10,451 bases of DNA from Candidatus Nanopelagicales bacterium (GTDB taxonomy: Bacteria; Actinomycetota; Actinomycetes; S36-B12; UBA5976), in the NCBI GenBank assembly GCA_030831445.1, contig JAURLB010000210.1:1-10451 (forward strand), given 5' to 3'. Below, piece after piece: positions 1 through 6,581 of the stretch. Within the stretch, counting starts at the first letter, position 1. Every line of letters starts with the position of its first letter. Below the pieces are notes generated by a model, which was not told the DNA's origin, made no database searches, and saw nothing but the letters and a program-made list of their open reading frames with translations. The position numbers were made by a program, and so were the translations under genes.

Positions 1-1123
1 GAGCTTCAGGTCCACGATTCAACTGGCTGAGTGCAACAACTGGAACATTGAGTTCTTTTGCAAGCAGTTTCATCTGTCGGGAGAATTCAGAGACTTCCTG
101 TTGACGGTTTTCAACTTTCTTTCCAGACGACATCAACTGGATATAGTCAACAACAACCATACGAATATCGTGTCGCTGCTTGAGTCGGCGTGCCTTCGCG
201 CGAATCTCCATCATGGTGAGGTTTGGAGAGTCATCCAGGAAGAGTGGTTTATCGTGCAGTTCGCCCATTTTCATGGCAAGGGTTTGCCACTGAACTTCAC
301 TAATTTTGCCCGAGCGAATAACTGAAAGATCAATGCCAGTCTCTGCTGAAAGCATACGCATGACGATTTCAGAGTTCGACATTTCAAGTGAGAAGAAAGC
401 AACGGGCATATCGCTCTTCAGTGCTGCTGCTCTCGAAATATCCATTGCGAGTGTTGATTTACCAATACCAGGACGCGCTGCAACAATAACAAGTTGTCCG
501 GGTTGAAAACCGTGCGTCACGGAATCAAGATCTTTGAACCCACTTGGAACACCGATAACGCCTTGATTGTTTGAGTTGAGTGACTCAATTTCAGTCAGCA
601 CATGGGGCATGAGTTCAGAGAGAGACTTATAGTCTTCTGCGATTCGTCGTTCGTTGACTTGGAACACTTCTGCTTGCGCGCGATCTACTAAGTCGTCGAC
701 TTCACCTGTTCCCGTATAACCCAATTGCACAATGCGCGTGCCAGCGTCAACTAGCCGACGCAAGATTGCACGTTCTTTGACTATTTGTGCGTAGTAATCC
801 GCATTAGCAGCAGTTGCAACCCCAGAGACAAGTGTGTGTAGATACGAAGCGCCACCAACTTTTGCTAGCTCTCCACGTTTTGTAAGTTCTGCAGCGACAG
901 TTACCGCATCTGCAGGAGTGTCATGAACATAGTGTTCAAGAATCGCATTGAAGATCATTTGATGGATTGGTTTATAGAAGTCTGCTTCACGGACAATTTC
1001 AACTGCATCTGAAATTGCTTCTTTTGAAAGCATCATTGCACCAAGGACTGATGCTTCAGCCGCTAAATCTTGAGGTGGGGTACGCTCATACGTCGCAGGG
1101 TCAAAGACACCTGGATCCCTCAT
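1..1123 (-). CDS. dnaB: Replicative DNA helicase DnaB, N-terminal 374 codons (C-terminus beyond window)
   Basis: DnaB is the hexameric 5'-3' helicase that unwinds DNA at the replication fork and works with primase. The reverse-strand translation from the ATG at 1123 shows the N-terminal DnaB domain (about residues 15-120, with PPQDLAAEASVLGAMM) and a linker. The RecA-like ATPase domain starts near residue 190. Its Walker A is ARPGIGKST (216-224), a Walker B-like VVVDYIQLM has Asp326, and the SQLNRGPE motif falls at 366-373. The reading frame runs off the left edge, so roughly the last 80 residues of a normal-length protein are missing. Mycobacterial DnaB often carries inteins at Walker A or SQLNR; neither visible site is interrupted. 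The start is uncertain: in-frame GTG codons at 1138 and 1132 are possible, an in-frame stop lies at 1150-1148, and no candidate has a strong Shine-Dalgarno. Confidence 0.97.
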   Translation of the reverse strand, partial: MRDPGVFDPATYERTPPQDLAAEASVLGAMMLSKEAISDAVEIVREADFYKPIHQMIFNAILEHYVHDTPADAVTVAAELTKRGELAKVGGASYLHTLVSGVATAANADYYAQIVKERAILRRLVDAGTRIVQLGYTGTGEVDDLVDRAQAEVFQVNERRIAEDYKSLSELMPHVLTEIESLNSNNQGVIGVPSGFKDLDSVTHGFQPGQLVIVAARPGIGKSTLAMDISRAAALKSDMPVAFFSLEMSNSEIVMRMLSAETGIDLSVIRSGKISEVQWQTLAMKMGELHDKPLFLDDSPNLTMMEIRAKARRLKQRHDIRMVVVDYIQLMSSGKKVENRQQEVSEFSRQMKLLAKELNVPVVALSQLNRGPEA

Positions 1124-1180
1124 CTCATACACGCTCACAGGGAGTATCTAGTCTGAGTGTCTGACAAACTCCAGCCTCCC

Positions 1181-1266
1181 TGTGGACAGAGGTGTGGATA
1201 TTCCTGTGAGAAGGTATGGAAAACCTGCGTAAAGACTGTGCATAATTTCTCATAATCTGTGGACAA
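1181..1266 (-). promoter_or_regulatory. Cluster of four DnaA-box-like 9-mers upstream of dnaB
   Basis: Read on the minus strand, toward dnaB, the sites are TTGTCCACA (1266-1258), TTATGCACA (1245-1237), ATATCCACA (1201-1193) and CTGTCCACA (1189-1181). TTGTCCACA is the DnaA box form common in actinobacteria. The other sites keep most of the TTATCCACA/TTGTCCACA consensus. All four face the same way, with start-to-start offsets of 21, 44 and 12 nt, close to whole helical turns. They occupy the spacer between dnaB and the divergent phosphatase gene. An A+T-rich stretch lies nearby at about 1325-1347. The likely role is DnaA control of dnaB or DnaA titration. An actual origin is less likely because dnaA and dnaN are not adjacent in this window. 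Confidence 0.55.
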
Positions 1267-1358
1267 AGCGACCCATTGAGCCCGATTTGAGCGTCTAAGA
1301 TTTCCACCGGCTGGGGAAAGAAACCAAATATCAAAATCTCACTATTTGAGAGGTACAA

Positions 1359-1829
1359 ATGCAGTCAGTTGCAATGGTGTGTCTTGGCAATATTTGCAGG
1401 TCCCCTATGGCCGAACACGTCCTTCGTCGCAAAGTCAGCGAAGCAGGTCTTGATGTTCACGTCGCGAGCTCAGGTACGGGTGATTGGCATCTAGGCGAGG
1501 CAGCTAATCCAAAGACTGCTCAAGTACTCAAAGAACATGGCTACACCTTTGATCACACAGCACAGCAATTTCAATCGACCTGGTTTGAGAAATTCGATCT
1601 CATCCTTGTGATGGATAAAAGTAATTTGCAAAACGTGTTATCTCTAGCATCTTCTGAAGAGCAGAAGTCGAAAGTGAAATTACTCAGGGAGTTTGACGCC
1701 ACTGCTACATCTGGGGCAGAAGTTCCAGACCCGTATAACTATCCGATAGACGCATACTACGAAGTGCTCGATATGGTTGAGGCTGCGTGCGATGGTGTGG
1801 TTGAGTTTCTCATGCAAAGAAAAAGGTGA
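1359..1829 (+). CDS. Low-molecular-weight protein tyrosine phosphatase
   Basis: This 156-residue protein dephosphorylates phosphotyrosine through a cysteinyl-phosphate intermediate. The CX5R loop sits at the N-terminus as VCLGNICRSP, with nucleophile Cys8 and Arg14. The general-acid loop is DPYNYP with Asp124 followed by Tyr126. Length and motif order are those of a complete LMW-PTP, with no other domain. The ATG at 1359 is preceded by GAGAGG (1348-1353), five bases away. In bacteria such enzymes often pair with tyrosine kinases in envelope polysaccharide export, and some mycobacterial ones are secreted; no kinase is visible here, so the substrate is unknown. The gene stands alone on the plus strand between dnaB and rplI. 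Some family members are arsenate reductases; the DPY loop and lack of extra conserved cysteines favour the phosphatase. Confidence 0.93.
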   Translation: MQSVAMVCLGNICRSPMAEHVLRRKVSEAGLDVHVASSGTGDWHLGEAANPKTAQVLKEHGYTFDHTAQQFQSTWFEKFDLILVMDKSNLQNVLSLASSEEQKSKVKLLREFDATATSGAEVPDPYNYPIDAYYEVLDMVEAACDGVVEFLMQRKR

Positions 1830-1849
1830 GGCGACATAATCGCCTCACC
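1825..1849. terminator. Bidirectional intrinsic terminator between phosphatase gene and rplI
   Basis: A perfect 10-bp stem (GGTGAGGCGA at 1825-1834, TCGCCTCACC at 1840-1849) encloses a 5-nt loop (CATAA). On the minus strand, downstream of rplI, the stem is followed directly by TTTTTCTTTG, a good U tract. On the plus strand it is followed by CAATGTTTTCTT, a weaker U-rich stretch. The TGA stop of the phosphatase gene (1827-1829) lies inside the left arm. The element therefore separates two convergent transcription units. Confidence 0.8.
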
Positions 1850-1859
1850 CAATGTTTTC

Positions 1860-2306
1860 TTAAAGCGCGACAATCTCAACTGTGAAGCCGGCCTCAACTG
1901 CAGGATGTAGTCGAACTACAACCTTGAACTTTCCAACATTCTTGATGTGAGTTTTTGTTGAAACTGCTCGTTTATCAAGGGAGGGTCCACCTGCTTGTTT
2001 CACTGCTAAGACAATGTCAGCAGCAGTTACTGAACCAAACAAACGACCCGCTTCACCTGCACGAACTTTCAAAACCACACTAAGGTTTTCAAGTTGGGCT
2101 TTAACTTCCTTGGCATGTTCAACATCACGAATCTCGCGAGCCTTTTGAGCACGTTTGATTTGTGTTGATTGTTTTTCGCCACCTTGGGTCCATGCAACTG
2201 CGATTCCGCGTGGAAGCAAGTAATTACGGCCGTAACCGTCTTTTACCTGCACAACATCGCCAGGATTGCCGAGACCATTAACGGCTTGTGTCAAAATAAC
2301 TTTCAC
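1860..2306 (-). CDS. rplI: 50S ribosomal protein bL9
   Basis: bL9 binds 23S rRNA near the base of the L1 stalk and helps hold the reading frame. The 148-residue protein begins MKVILTQAVNGLGNPGDVV and continues VKDGYGRNYLLPRGIA, the L9 N-terminal domain signature. A long helical linker rich in Lys, Glu and Arg (about 45-75) and the C-terminal rRNA-binding domain (about 80-148) follow, so the protein is full length. The start codon is GTG (2306-2304). It is preceded by AGGAGAG (2318-2312), which overlaps the TAG stop of rpsR (2319-2317), so translation of the two genes is probably coupled. This is the last gene of the rpsF-ssb-rpsR-rplI operon and it ends just before the bidirectional terminator. 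Confidence 0.98.
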   Translation of the reverse strand: MKVILTQAVNGLGNPGDVVQVKDGYGRNYLLPRGIAVAWTQGGEKQSTQIKRAQKAREIRDVEHAKEVKAQLENLSVVLKVRAGEAGRLFGSVTAADIVLAVKQAGGPSLDKRAVSTKTHIKNVGKFKVVVRLHPAVEAGFTVEIVAL

Positions 2307-2316
2307 GTTAGCTCTC

Positions 2317-2577
2317 CTATCGGGCAGTTGAGTTGTAAGGAAGCAATGCCATTTCCCGCGCGTTTTTCACGGCCATTGCAATGTCACGCTGGTGACGAGT
2401 GCAGCAACCAGTTACTCGACGGGCACGGATCTTGCCTCGGTCTGAGATATATTTCTTGAGAAGTGCTAAGTCTTTGTAGTCGACTGAAGTTGCTTCTTCA
2501 CGACAAAAACTGCACTTCTTTTTTACAATTTTGCGAGGGTCTTCTTTCGCAATTCTTTGACGACGATCATTGGCCAT
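2317..2577 (-). CDS. rpsR: 30S ribosomal protein bS18 (cysteine-containing, zinc-type form)
   Basis: bS18 forms a heterodimer with bS6 on the platform of the 30S subunit. The 86-residue protein carries the family core with [23 protein letters not shown]. It retains Cys22 and Cys25 (CSFC) and the Cys58-Cys59 pair, the pattern of the zinc-binding C+ paralogue. Actinobacteria can carry a second, cysteine-free copy that Zur induces under zinc starvation; none is in this window. The ATG at 2577 has a good AAGGAG (2590-2585) seven bases upstream. The 51-nt spacer from ssb can form only a short imperfect hairpin. It is co-transcribed with rpsF, its binding partner. Confidence 0.98.
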   Translation of the reverse strand: MANDRRQRIAKEDPRKIVKKKCSFCREEATSVDYKDLALLKKYISDRGKIRARRVTGCCTRHQRDIAMAVKNAREMALLPYNSTAR

Positions 2578-2628
2578 CGTGGTGCTCCTTTTGGTAGCCC
2601 GACATACAGTGTGCCGGGATGGTCCGAT

Positions 2629-3096
2629 TTAGAACGGAGGTTCGTCCGATATTGGTGCCGAACCCCAAGCATTGGTGCTAGTTTCCCAAGACGTATCGGT
2701 ATCTTCGGAACTGCGTGTTGGTTGACCTGAGGAATTGCGAGCAACTTTTGCAGTTGCAGTTCGCAACACTGGGCCAATCTCATCTACATCAACATCTAAT
2801 GAAACTCGTTTTTCGCCTTCTTTAGTTTCATACGTACGTGGACGAAGTTTTCCACTCACCAATACGCGAGTGCCACGTGTTAATGACTCAGCAACATTCT
2901 CTGCATACTGACGCCACACCTGGCAACGCAAATAGGTGGTTTCGCCATCTTTCCATTCATTGGTGTTCTTATCCAAAGTACGTGGAGTGCACGCAACAGT
3001 GAAGTTAGCAACTGCAACACCTGAGGGTGTGAACCGCAATTCAGGATCTGCAGTCAAGTTACCAATAAACGTTACTTGGACATCACCAATCGCCAC
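2629..3096 (-). CDS. ssb: Single-stranded DNA-binding protein
   Basis: SSB coats single-stranded DNA during replication and repair as a tetramer and recruits partner proteins through its C-terminal tip. The 155-residue protein has an N-terminal OB fold (about 4-110) with [23 protein letters not shown] and [12 protein letters not shown] short Ser/Thr-rich linker (about 115-148) follows, and the chain ends in the acidic tip DEPPF, the actinobacterial version of DDIPF. The start is GTG (3096-3094), just two bases after the rpsF TAA (3101-3099). Only a weak GGATGAG sits upstream, inside the end of rpsF, so expression probably depends on translational coupling to rpsF. A place between rpsF and rpsR is the classical location of the replicative SSB. 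Confidence 0.98.
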   Translation of the reverse strand: MAIGDVQVTFIGNLTADPELRFTPSGVAVANFTVACTPRTLDKNTNEWKDGETTYLRCQVWRQYAENVAESLTRGTRVLVSGKLRPRTYETKEGEKRVSLDVDVDEIGPVLRTATAKVARNSSGQPTRSSEDTDTSWETSTNAWGSAPISDEPPF

Positions 3097-3098
3097 GG

Positions 3099-3389
3099 TT
3101 AACGCTCATCCGGACGGGTGACTTTGGTTCGCATAACTGATTCATTGAGATTCAATTGACGATCCAATTCAGCGATAGCTTCTGGATTACAAGTGACATC
3201 GAGAACCGCGTAGATACCTTCTGATTTCTTATCGATTTCATAGGCAAGACGGCGACGTCCCCAGATATCAACTTTATTTACTGAGCCACCATCTTTTTTG
3301 ACAACATTGAGATAGGTGTCGAGAGACGGGGCAACTGTTTTTTCTTCTAAATCAGGATCAAGGATGACCATGACTTCATATTTCCGCAT
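3099..3389 (-). CDS. rpsF: 30S ribosomal protein bS6
   Basis: bS6 pairs with bS18 and binds 16S rRNA in the 30S platform. The 96-residue protein starts [17 protein letters not shown], has the [10 protein letters not shown] strand and ends with the usual basic [12 protein letters not shown] segment. Its length is normal for the family. The ATG lies at 3389. The best Shine-Dalgarno, AGGAGG (3406-3401), is 11 bases upstream, a rather long spacing. That same sequence is the 3' arm of a leader stem, so access to the ribosome is probably regulated. This is the first gene of the rpsF-ssb-rpsR-rplI operon. Confidence 0.98.
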   Translation of the reverse strand: MRKYEVMVILDPDLEEKTVAPSLDTYLNVVKKDGGSVNKVDIWGRRRLAYEIDKKSEGIYAVLDVTCNPEAIAELDRQLNLNESVMRTKVTRPDER

Positions 3390-3400
3390 GCTACGTAGTA

Positions 3401-3443
3401 CCTCCTACGGGCTATACGGCCACGGACTTTCCGTGGCAGGAGG
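3401..3443 (-). promoter_or_regulatory. Probable S6:S18-binding leader RNA of the rpsF operon
   Basis: The minus-strand RNA folds into an outer stem CCUCCU (3443-3438) with AGGAGG (3406-3401). This encloses a perfect hairpin GCCACGGA/UCCGUGGC (3437-3430 and 3426-3419, loop AAG) and a 12-nt one-sided bulge CGUAUAGCCCGU (3418-3407). The published S6:S18-complex binding motif is a CCG in a bulge flanked by a stem and a hairpin, which is this architecture; a CCG lies at 3410-3408. The outer 3' arm is the rpsF Shine-Dalgarno itself, so protein binding would block translation of the operon. The fold was judged by eye. Confidence 0.65.
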
Positions 3444-3453
3444 GCGTGCGTTC

Positions 3454-3469
3454 TTGAGCCGAAGCTCAA
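3454..3469 (-). other. cUUCGg tetraloop hairpin in the 5' part of the rpsF leader
   Basis: On the minus strand TTGAGC (3469-3464) and GCTCAA (3459-3454) pair around a UUCG loop closed by C-G, an unusually stable tetraloop. It lies about 10 nt upstream of the S6:S18-like structure, if transcription starts upstream of 3470. No U tract follows, so it is not an intrinsic terminator. It may help fold or stabilise the leader. Confidence 0.45.
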
Positions 3470-3530
3470 TGACCGGCGTAGGTTACAAGGCTTGGCTGAG
3501 ATGGCCAAAATGAGCCCGATTTTCCTCATT

Positions 3531-3536
3531 TAGGCT
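3531..3536 (+). promoter_or_regulatory. -10 element for a leaderless xth transcript
   Basis: TAGGCT fits the actinobacterial TANNNT -10 form. It ends six bases before the xth ATG (3543), so the predicted first transcribed base is the A of the start codon. There is no Shine-Dalgarno in front of the ATG, which agrees with leaderless initiation, common in actinobacteria. No convincing -35 was seen. Confidence 0.5.
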
Positions 3537-3542
3537 AGGTGT

Positions 3543-4316
3543 ATGCGGCTAGTGACCTGGAATGTGAACTCAATTGGGGCTCGACTTGATCGAGTGCTTG
3601 CCTGGTGTGAAGAACATCAACCAGACCTCATCGGCATACAAGAATTGAAATGCACCGATGATGCATTCCCCCACGATGCCTTTTCACATCTCGGTTACAT
3701 CTCATACACCCACGGCACGGGCAGATGGAATGGTGTTGCCCTACTCGCGAAATCTTCGGTTCGTGACGTAACGAAAAATCTCAATGCGCAGCCACTCTAT
3801 GAAGACACTACTGAACCGCGTGCAATTGCCTGCACGTTCAAAGATGTCCGAGTGTGGAACCTATACGTTCCCAATGGGAGGGAACCTGGACATGAGCACT
3901 TCGCATACAAACTCGAATGGTTAAAGTCACTCAAAGAGACAATTCATGCAGAATTAAATGAATACAAGCAACTCGTTGTAATGGGTGATTTCAATATCGC
4001 ACCGACAGATGATGATGTGTGGGATATCAAAGATTTTGAAAACTCAACCCATGTCACAGTAGAAGAGCGCAATGCATTAGCAAAAGTGCTACAACTTGGA
4101 CTCGTGGATGTAATGCCACGTAGTCTAAAAGGTAAGCCTTTTACTTTCTGGGATTACCGAGCACTCATGTTTCAAAAAGCGATGGGGATGAGAATTGATT
4201 TAGTTCTAGCAACTGATACGTTCAAGAGTCGAATACAAGATATTTGGATTGACCGAGAAGAACGAAAGCTTAAGGGTGGCTCGGATCATGCACCGGTTGT
4301 GGTTGATTTCGAATAG
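3543..4316 (+). CDS. xth: Exodeoxyribonuclease III / AP endonuclease
   Basis: This Mg2+-dependent nuclease of the exonuclease/endonuclease/phosphatase family cuts 5' of abasic sites in base excision repair and has 3'-5' exonuclease and 3'-phosphatase activity. The 257-residue protein is full length and has the active-site set in order: WNVNSI with Asn7, IQELK with Glu34, NLYVPNG with Tyr108, GDFNIAP with Asp149 and Asn151, IDLVL with Asp219 and the terminal SDHAP with Asp248 and His249. It is therefore expected to be active. It stands alone on the plus strand, divergent from rpsF. Its last 47 bases overlap the end of the convergent membrane glycosyltransferase gene. In M. tuberculosis xthA lies elsewhere, so its place here appears lineage-specific. 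Confidence 0.96.
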   Translation: MRLVTWNVNSIGARLDRVLAWCEEHQPDLIGIQELKCTDDAFPHDAFSHLGYISYTHGTGRWNGVALLAKSSVRDVTKNLNAQPLYEDTTEPRAIACTFKDVRVWNLYVPNGREPGHEHFAYKLEWLKSLKETIHAELNEYKQLVVMGDFNIAPTDDDVWDIKDFENSTHVTVEERNALAKVLQLGLVDVMPRSLKGKPFTFWDYRALMFQKAMGMRIDLVLATDTFKSRIQDIWIDREERKLKGGSDHAPVVVDFE

Positions 4317-5451
4317 CTGATCGCATCACAACGCTCAAAGCAAATATTGTTGAAACAAAATGTATCAGGATAAAGTAGGAATAAGTTGACTCTGAAATCG
4401 AATATGGCTGCTTTACATATGACCCAATAAAGGCCCAAACCGCAAAGAAGTAGAGCACTTGAGATATATTCCATTGGATCCAATTCCACCGATTCGTAAT
4501 CACGAGAGCAAAAAGTGGAGTGAGCCAAAGCCAAAATTGTGGTGAATACACCTTGTTCATTAACACAAAGACACTCAGTACCAGCGTGACAGAGACAAGA
4601 AAGTCGATTCTCTGTCTGAGCGCAAAAACAACGCCGTAGGCAATTGCAACACTGATCAGTCCGAGAGTGTTAGCAACTGACGTGGAGATTCTGAAGTCCG
4701 TGAGAAACAGTGTTGCTAAATATGGTGATCCAAAATCAATGCCACGCTCACGTGAGAAAGTAAAGAAGCGAATCCAGCCATCGAATGCGAATAATATGAA
4801 AGTGATGTTCACAATCACCCAGCTCACTATCGCGGCACTAACACTTTCAAGAATTGCTTTGAGATTTCGCTCTTGATACAAGTACACAATCGCTACAGGT
4901 AATATCAATATGGGAAAGAGTTTGGCGCTCATTCCGAGCCCAAGTGCAATTCCCATATTGATATAGCGTTTTTGTTGGAAAAAGTAGAGTCCCAGAATCA
5001 TCAACATAATTGCCATTGCATCCCAGTTAATACCAAGAACTAACAGCAATGCAGGTGAGAGAGCAAACCAGCGTGCTGCCTTTGGACTAAGTTTGTGAAG
5101 ATACCAGACTGCAATCACGATGAAGAGTAGATTGATTGTCCAATTCACATACGTAAAGAATTGCCAAGATTCCGGGCTTACGAGGTTTGTGATTACACTG
5201 GCAAAGAACATTTGTAATCCGATAAGAACAGGATATTCAAGAAATTGCCCATCAGATTGAATTTGAAAATATGGAATGATTCCAAGATAAAAGTCTCGAG
5301 CACCATACAGTGCTGAAACATCTGAATAGCACGTGCGCAAGACACTAGAAAAAATCGAAAGAGAACCTTGAGTCTGGCACTGCACCTTGAGTGCAAAACC
5401 AAGGATTGAACTCACTACCGCAATCAGAAGTGTCATTGAACGAAAGCTCAC
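4270..5451 (-). CDS. GT87-like (GT-C fold) polytopic membrane mannosyltransferase
   Basis: This 393-residue protein is almost entirely hydrophobic, with about ten membrane segments. An Asp near the first extracytoplasmic loop (CYSDVSALYG, Asp44) fits the GT-C catalytic position. Further GT87/DUF2029-type landmarks are LEYPVLIG (71-78), NWDAMAI (142-148), SAKLFPILILP (175-185) and NKVYSPQFWLWLTP (299-312). GT87 enzymes such as mycobacterial PimE move mannose from polyprenyl-phosphate mannose to lipid or glycan acceptors outside the membrane; the acceptor here is unknown. The start is GTG (5451), four bases into the previous gene (GTGA overlap), with GGAG just upstream; an in-frame ATG five codons later is an alternative. 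The C-terminus, including DPSHP, is read antisense through the end of xth. It corresponds in position to Rv0051. Confidence 0.8.
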   Translation of the reverse strand: MSFRSMTLLIAVVSSILGFALKVQCQTQGSLSIFSSVLRTCYSDVSALYGARDFYLGIIPYFQIQSDGQFLEYPVLIGLQMFFASVITNLVSPESWQFFTYVNWTINLLFIVIAVWYLHKLSPKAARWFALSPALLLVLGINWDAMAIMLMILGLYFFQQKRYINMGIALGLGMSAKLFPILILPVAIVYLYQERNLKAILESVSAAIVSWVIVNITFILFAFDGWIRFFTFSRERGIDFGSPYLATLFLTDFRISTSVANTLGLISVAIAYGVVFALRQRIDFLVSVTLVLSVFVLMNKVYSPQFWLWLTPLFALVITNRWNWIQWNISQVLYFFAVWAFIGSYVKQPYSISESTYSYFILIHFVSTIFALSVVMRSAIRNQPQPVHDPSHP

Positions 5452-6581
5452 ACATCTCCATTCAATACCGGATCTTTTCCTGGCGTATGCACAATTTCAG
5501 CGGCTTTAATGCCACACCACAACACTCCAGACCACATCACAATTGCCGAAATTGCATACCAGGACACATCCAGTCCACGATCTCCCACAAACTTTTCTGC
5601 ATACAACCACACAGCAGCAACCCACACTGTGAAGACGCCAGAGATACTCATCACAAATTTGCGAACTGGATATGCCAGGAGTAACGCCCAAAAGAGATGC
5701 AGGACCTCACTTGGGCCAATCACATTTGTTGTAAGCGTCTGGGTCGCAATGAAGAGCAAAAGGATAATTTCAAGCCGAATGCGATTTCGAGAACGAGAGA
5801 ACTTCAACCAAATACTCAAAGCAACAACGAGCACTAGTCCAAAGAAGTATGGAATGAAATTTGTTGGTGGAGTGAAATTGCCGAATTGAGATAATACATA
5901 CAAGCCAGTTCCGTCACTAAATGTTGGTGTAATTGAGACGAAATCACGTGTTGTAAGTGCAATTGGCAAATTGATGATTCCCAGTGTTACCACAAAGATT
6001 GGTAAACGCTGAAGGATTTCATTCACTTTGCCCTCAATAAACAGATGCACGACGACTGCGGCAATAACAATCCACGTCCAACCATCAATTCCAATCGCTA
6101 CTGCAAATAAAACCCAAGGTGCAAATGAGGATGCGTTTTGCTTCAAGAGAAACAGTGCAAACATAGATACTGCGATAGCGAAAACATCAAACCCAATAAA
6201 CATAGTCAGAAATGTGAGCGGAAGTAGCGCGAAAAGCACTCCGTCAAATGTGTTCTTCCCCCGCCACACTTGAAACAAGAGTGCAATTACTACAACCGCA
6301 ATAGTGAGAAGAATTTGTAAGACGATGATTTTAATTTCGAAACTTGGCAGGAATCCAATAATCCACAAAAGCACGTGCGACAGTGGTGCAACTGCTGGTG
6401 AATTCTGACTAAAGGGCACTACCCCTTCCTGCACATAAACAGCTAAGTCGGAATAACAAAATCGATTGAATACATCAACTTGGTAGTTTGAAGCTCTGCA
6501 ACCAGCATGCAAAACAAATGCGAAACTAGAACTGAGTAATGCCGCCAGAATTGTGATTCGAGCAATAACTTTGTTAAACAT
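5448..6581 (-). CDS. Diverged GT87-like polytopic membrane protein (tandem paralogue)
   Basis: This 377-residue membrane protein has about nine to eleven hydrophobic segments and lines up with its downstream neighbour along its length. The pair shares FCYSD near residue 45, GFDVFAIAVS (130-139) against NWDAMAIMLM, and VAIGIDGWTW (161-170) against LGLGMSAKLF. Several GT87 landmarks are lost: the EYP motif is replaced by SPAVAPLSHV (61-70), the Lys-Leu-Phe-Pro segment is gone, and KVYSPQFWLWL is replaced by NVIGPSEVLHLFWALL (286-301). The first-loop Asp45 remains. It may be an altered-specificity transferase or an inactive partner of the neighbour. The ATG (6581) overlaps the penicillin-binding protein TAA by one base (TAATG) and has no Shine-Dalgarno, so translation is probably coupled. 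The function is not established from sequence. Confidence 0.6.
   Translation of the reverse strand: MFNKVIARITILAALLSSSFAFVLHAGCRASNYQVDVFNRFCYSDLAVYVQEGVVPFSQNSPAVAPLSHVLLWIIGFLPSFEIKIIVLQILLTIAVVVIALLFQVWRGKNTFDGVLFALLPLTFLTMFIGFDVFAIAVSMFALFLLKQNASSFAPWVLFAVAIGIDGWTWIVIAAVVVHLFIEGKVNEILQRLPIFVVTLGIINLPIALTTRDFVSITPTFSDGTGLYVLSQFGNFTPPTNFIPYFFGLVLVVALSIWLKFSRSRNRIRLEIILLLFIATQTLTTNVIGPSEVLHLFWALLLAYPVRKFVMSISGVFTVWVAAVWLYAEKFVGDRGLDVSWYAISAIVMWSGVLWCGIKAAEIVHTPGKDPVLNGDV

Noticed and set aside
1125..1358. Minus-strand open frame of 77 codons in the dnaB upstream spacer.
   Set aside because: It is not recognisable as any family, begins at the phosphatase start codon, overlaps the dnaB start in another frame and runs through the DnaA boxes. 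It is best explained as chance.
1277..3522. Identical 12-mer TGAGCCCGATTT at 1277-1288 and 3511-3522, both in intergenic regions before plus-strand genes.
   Set aside because: A few 12-base matches are expected by chance in a 10-kb window on both strands, and the surrounding sequence differs.
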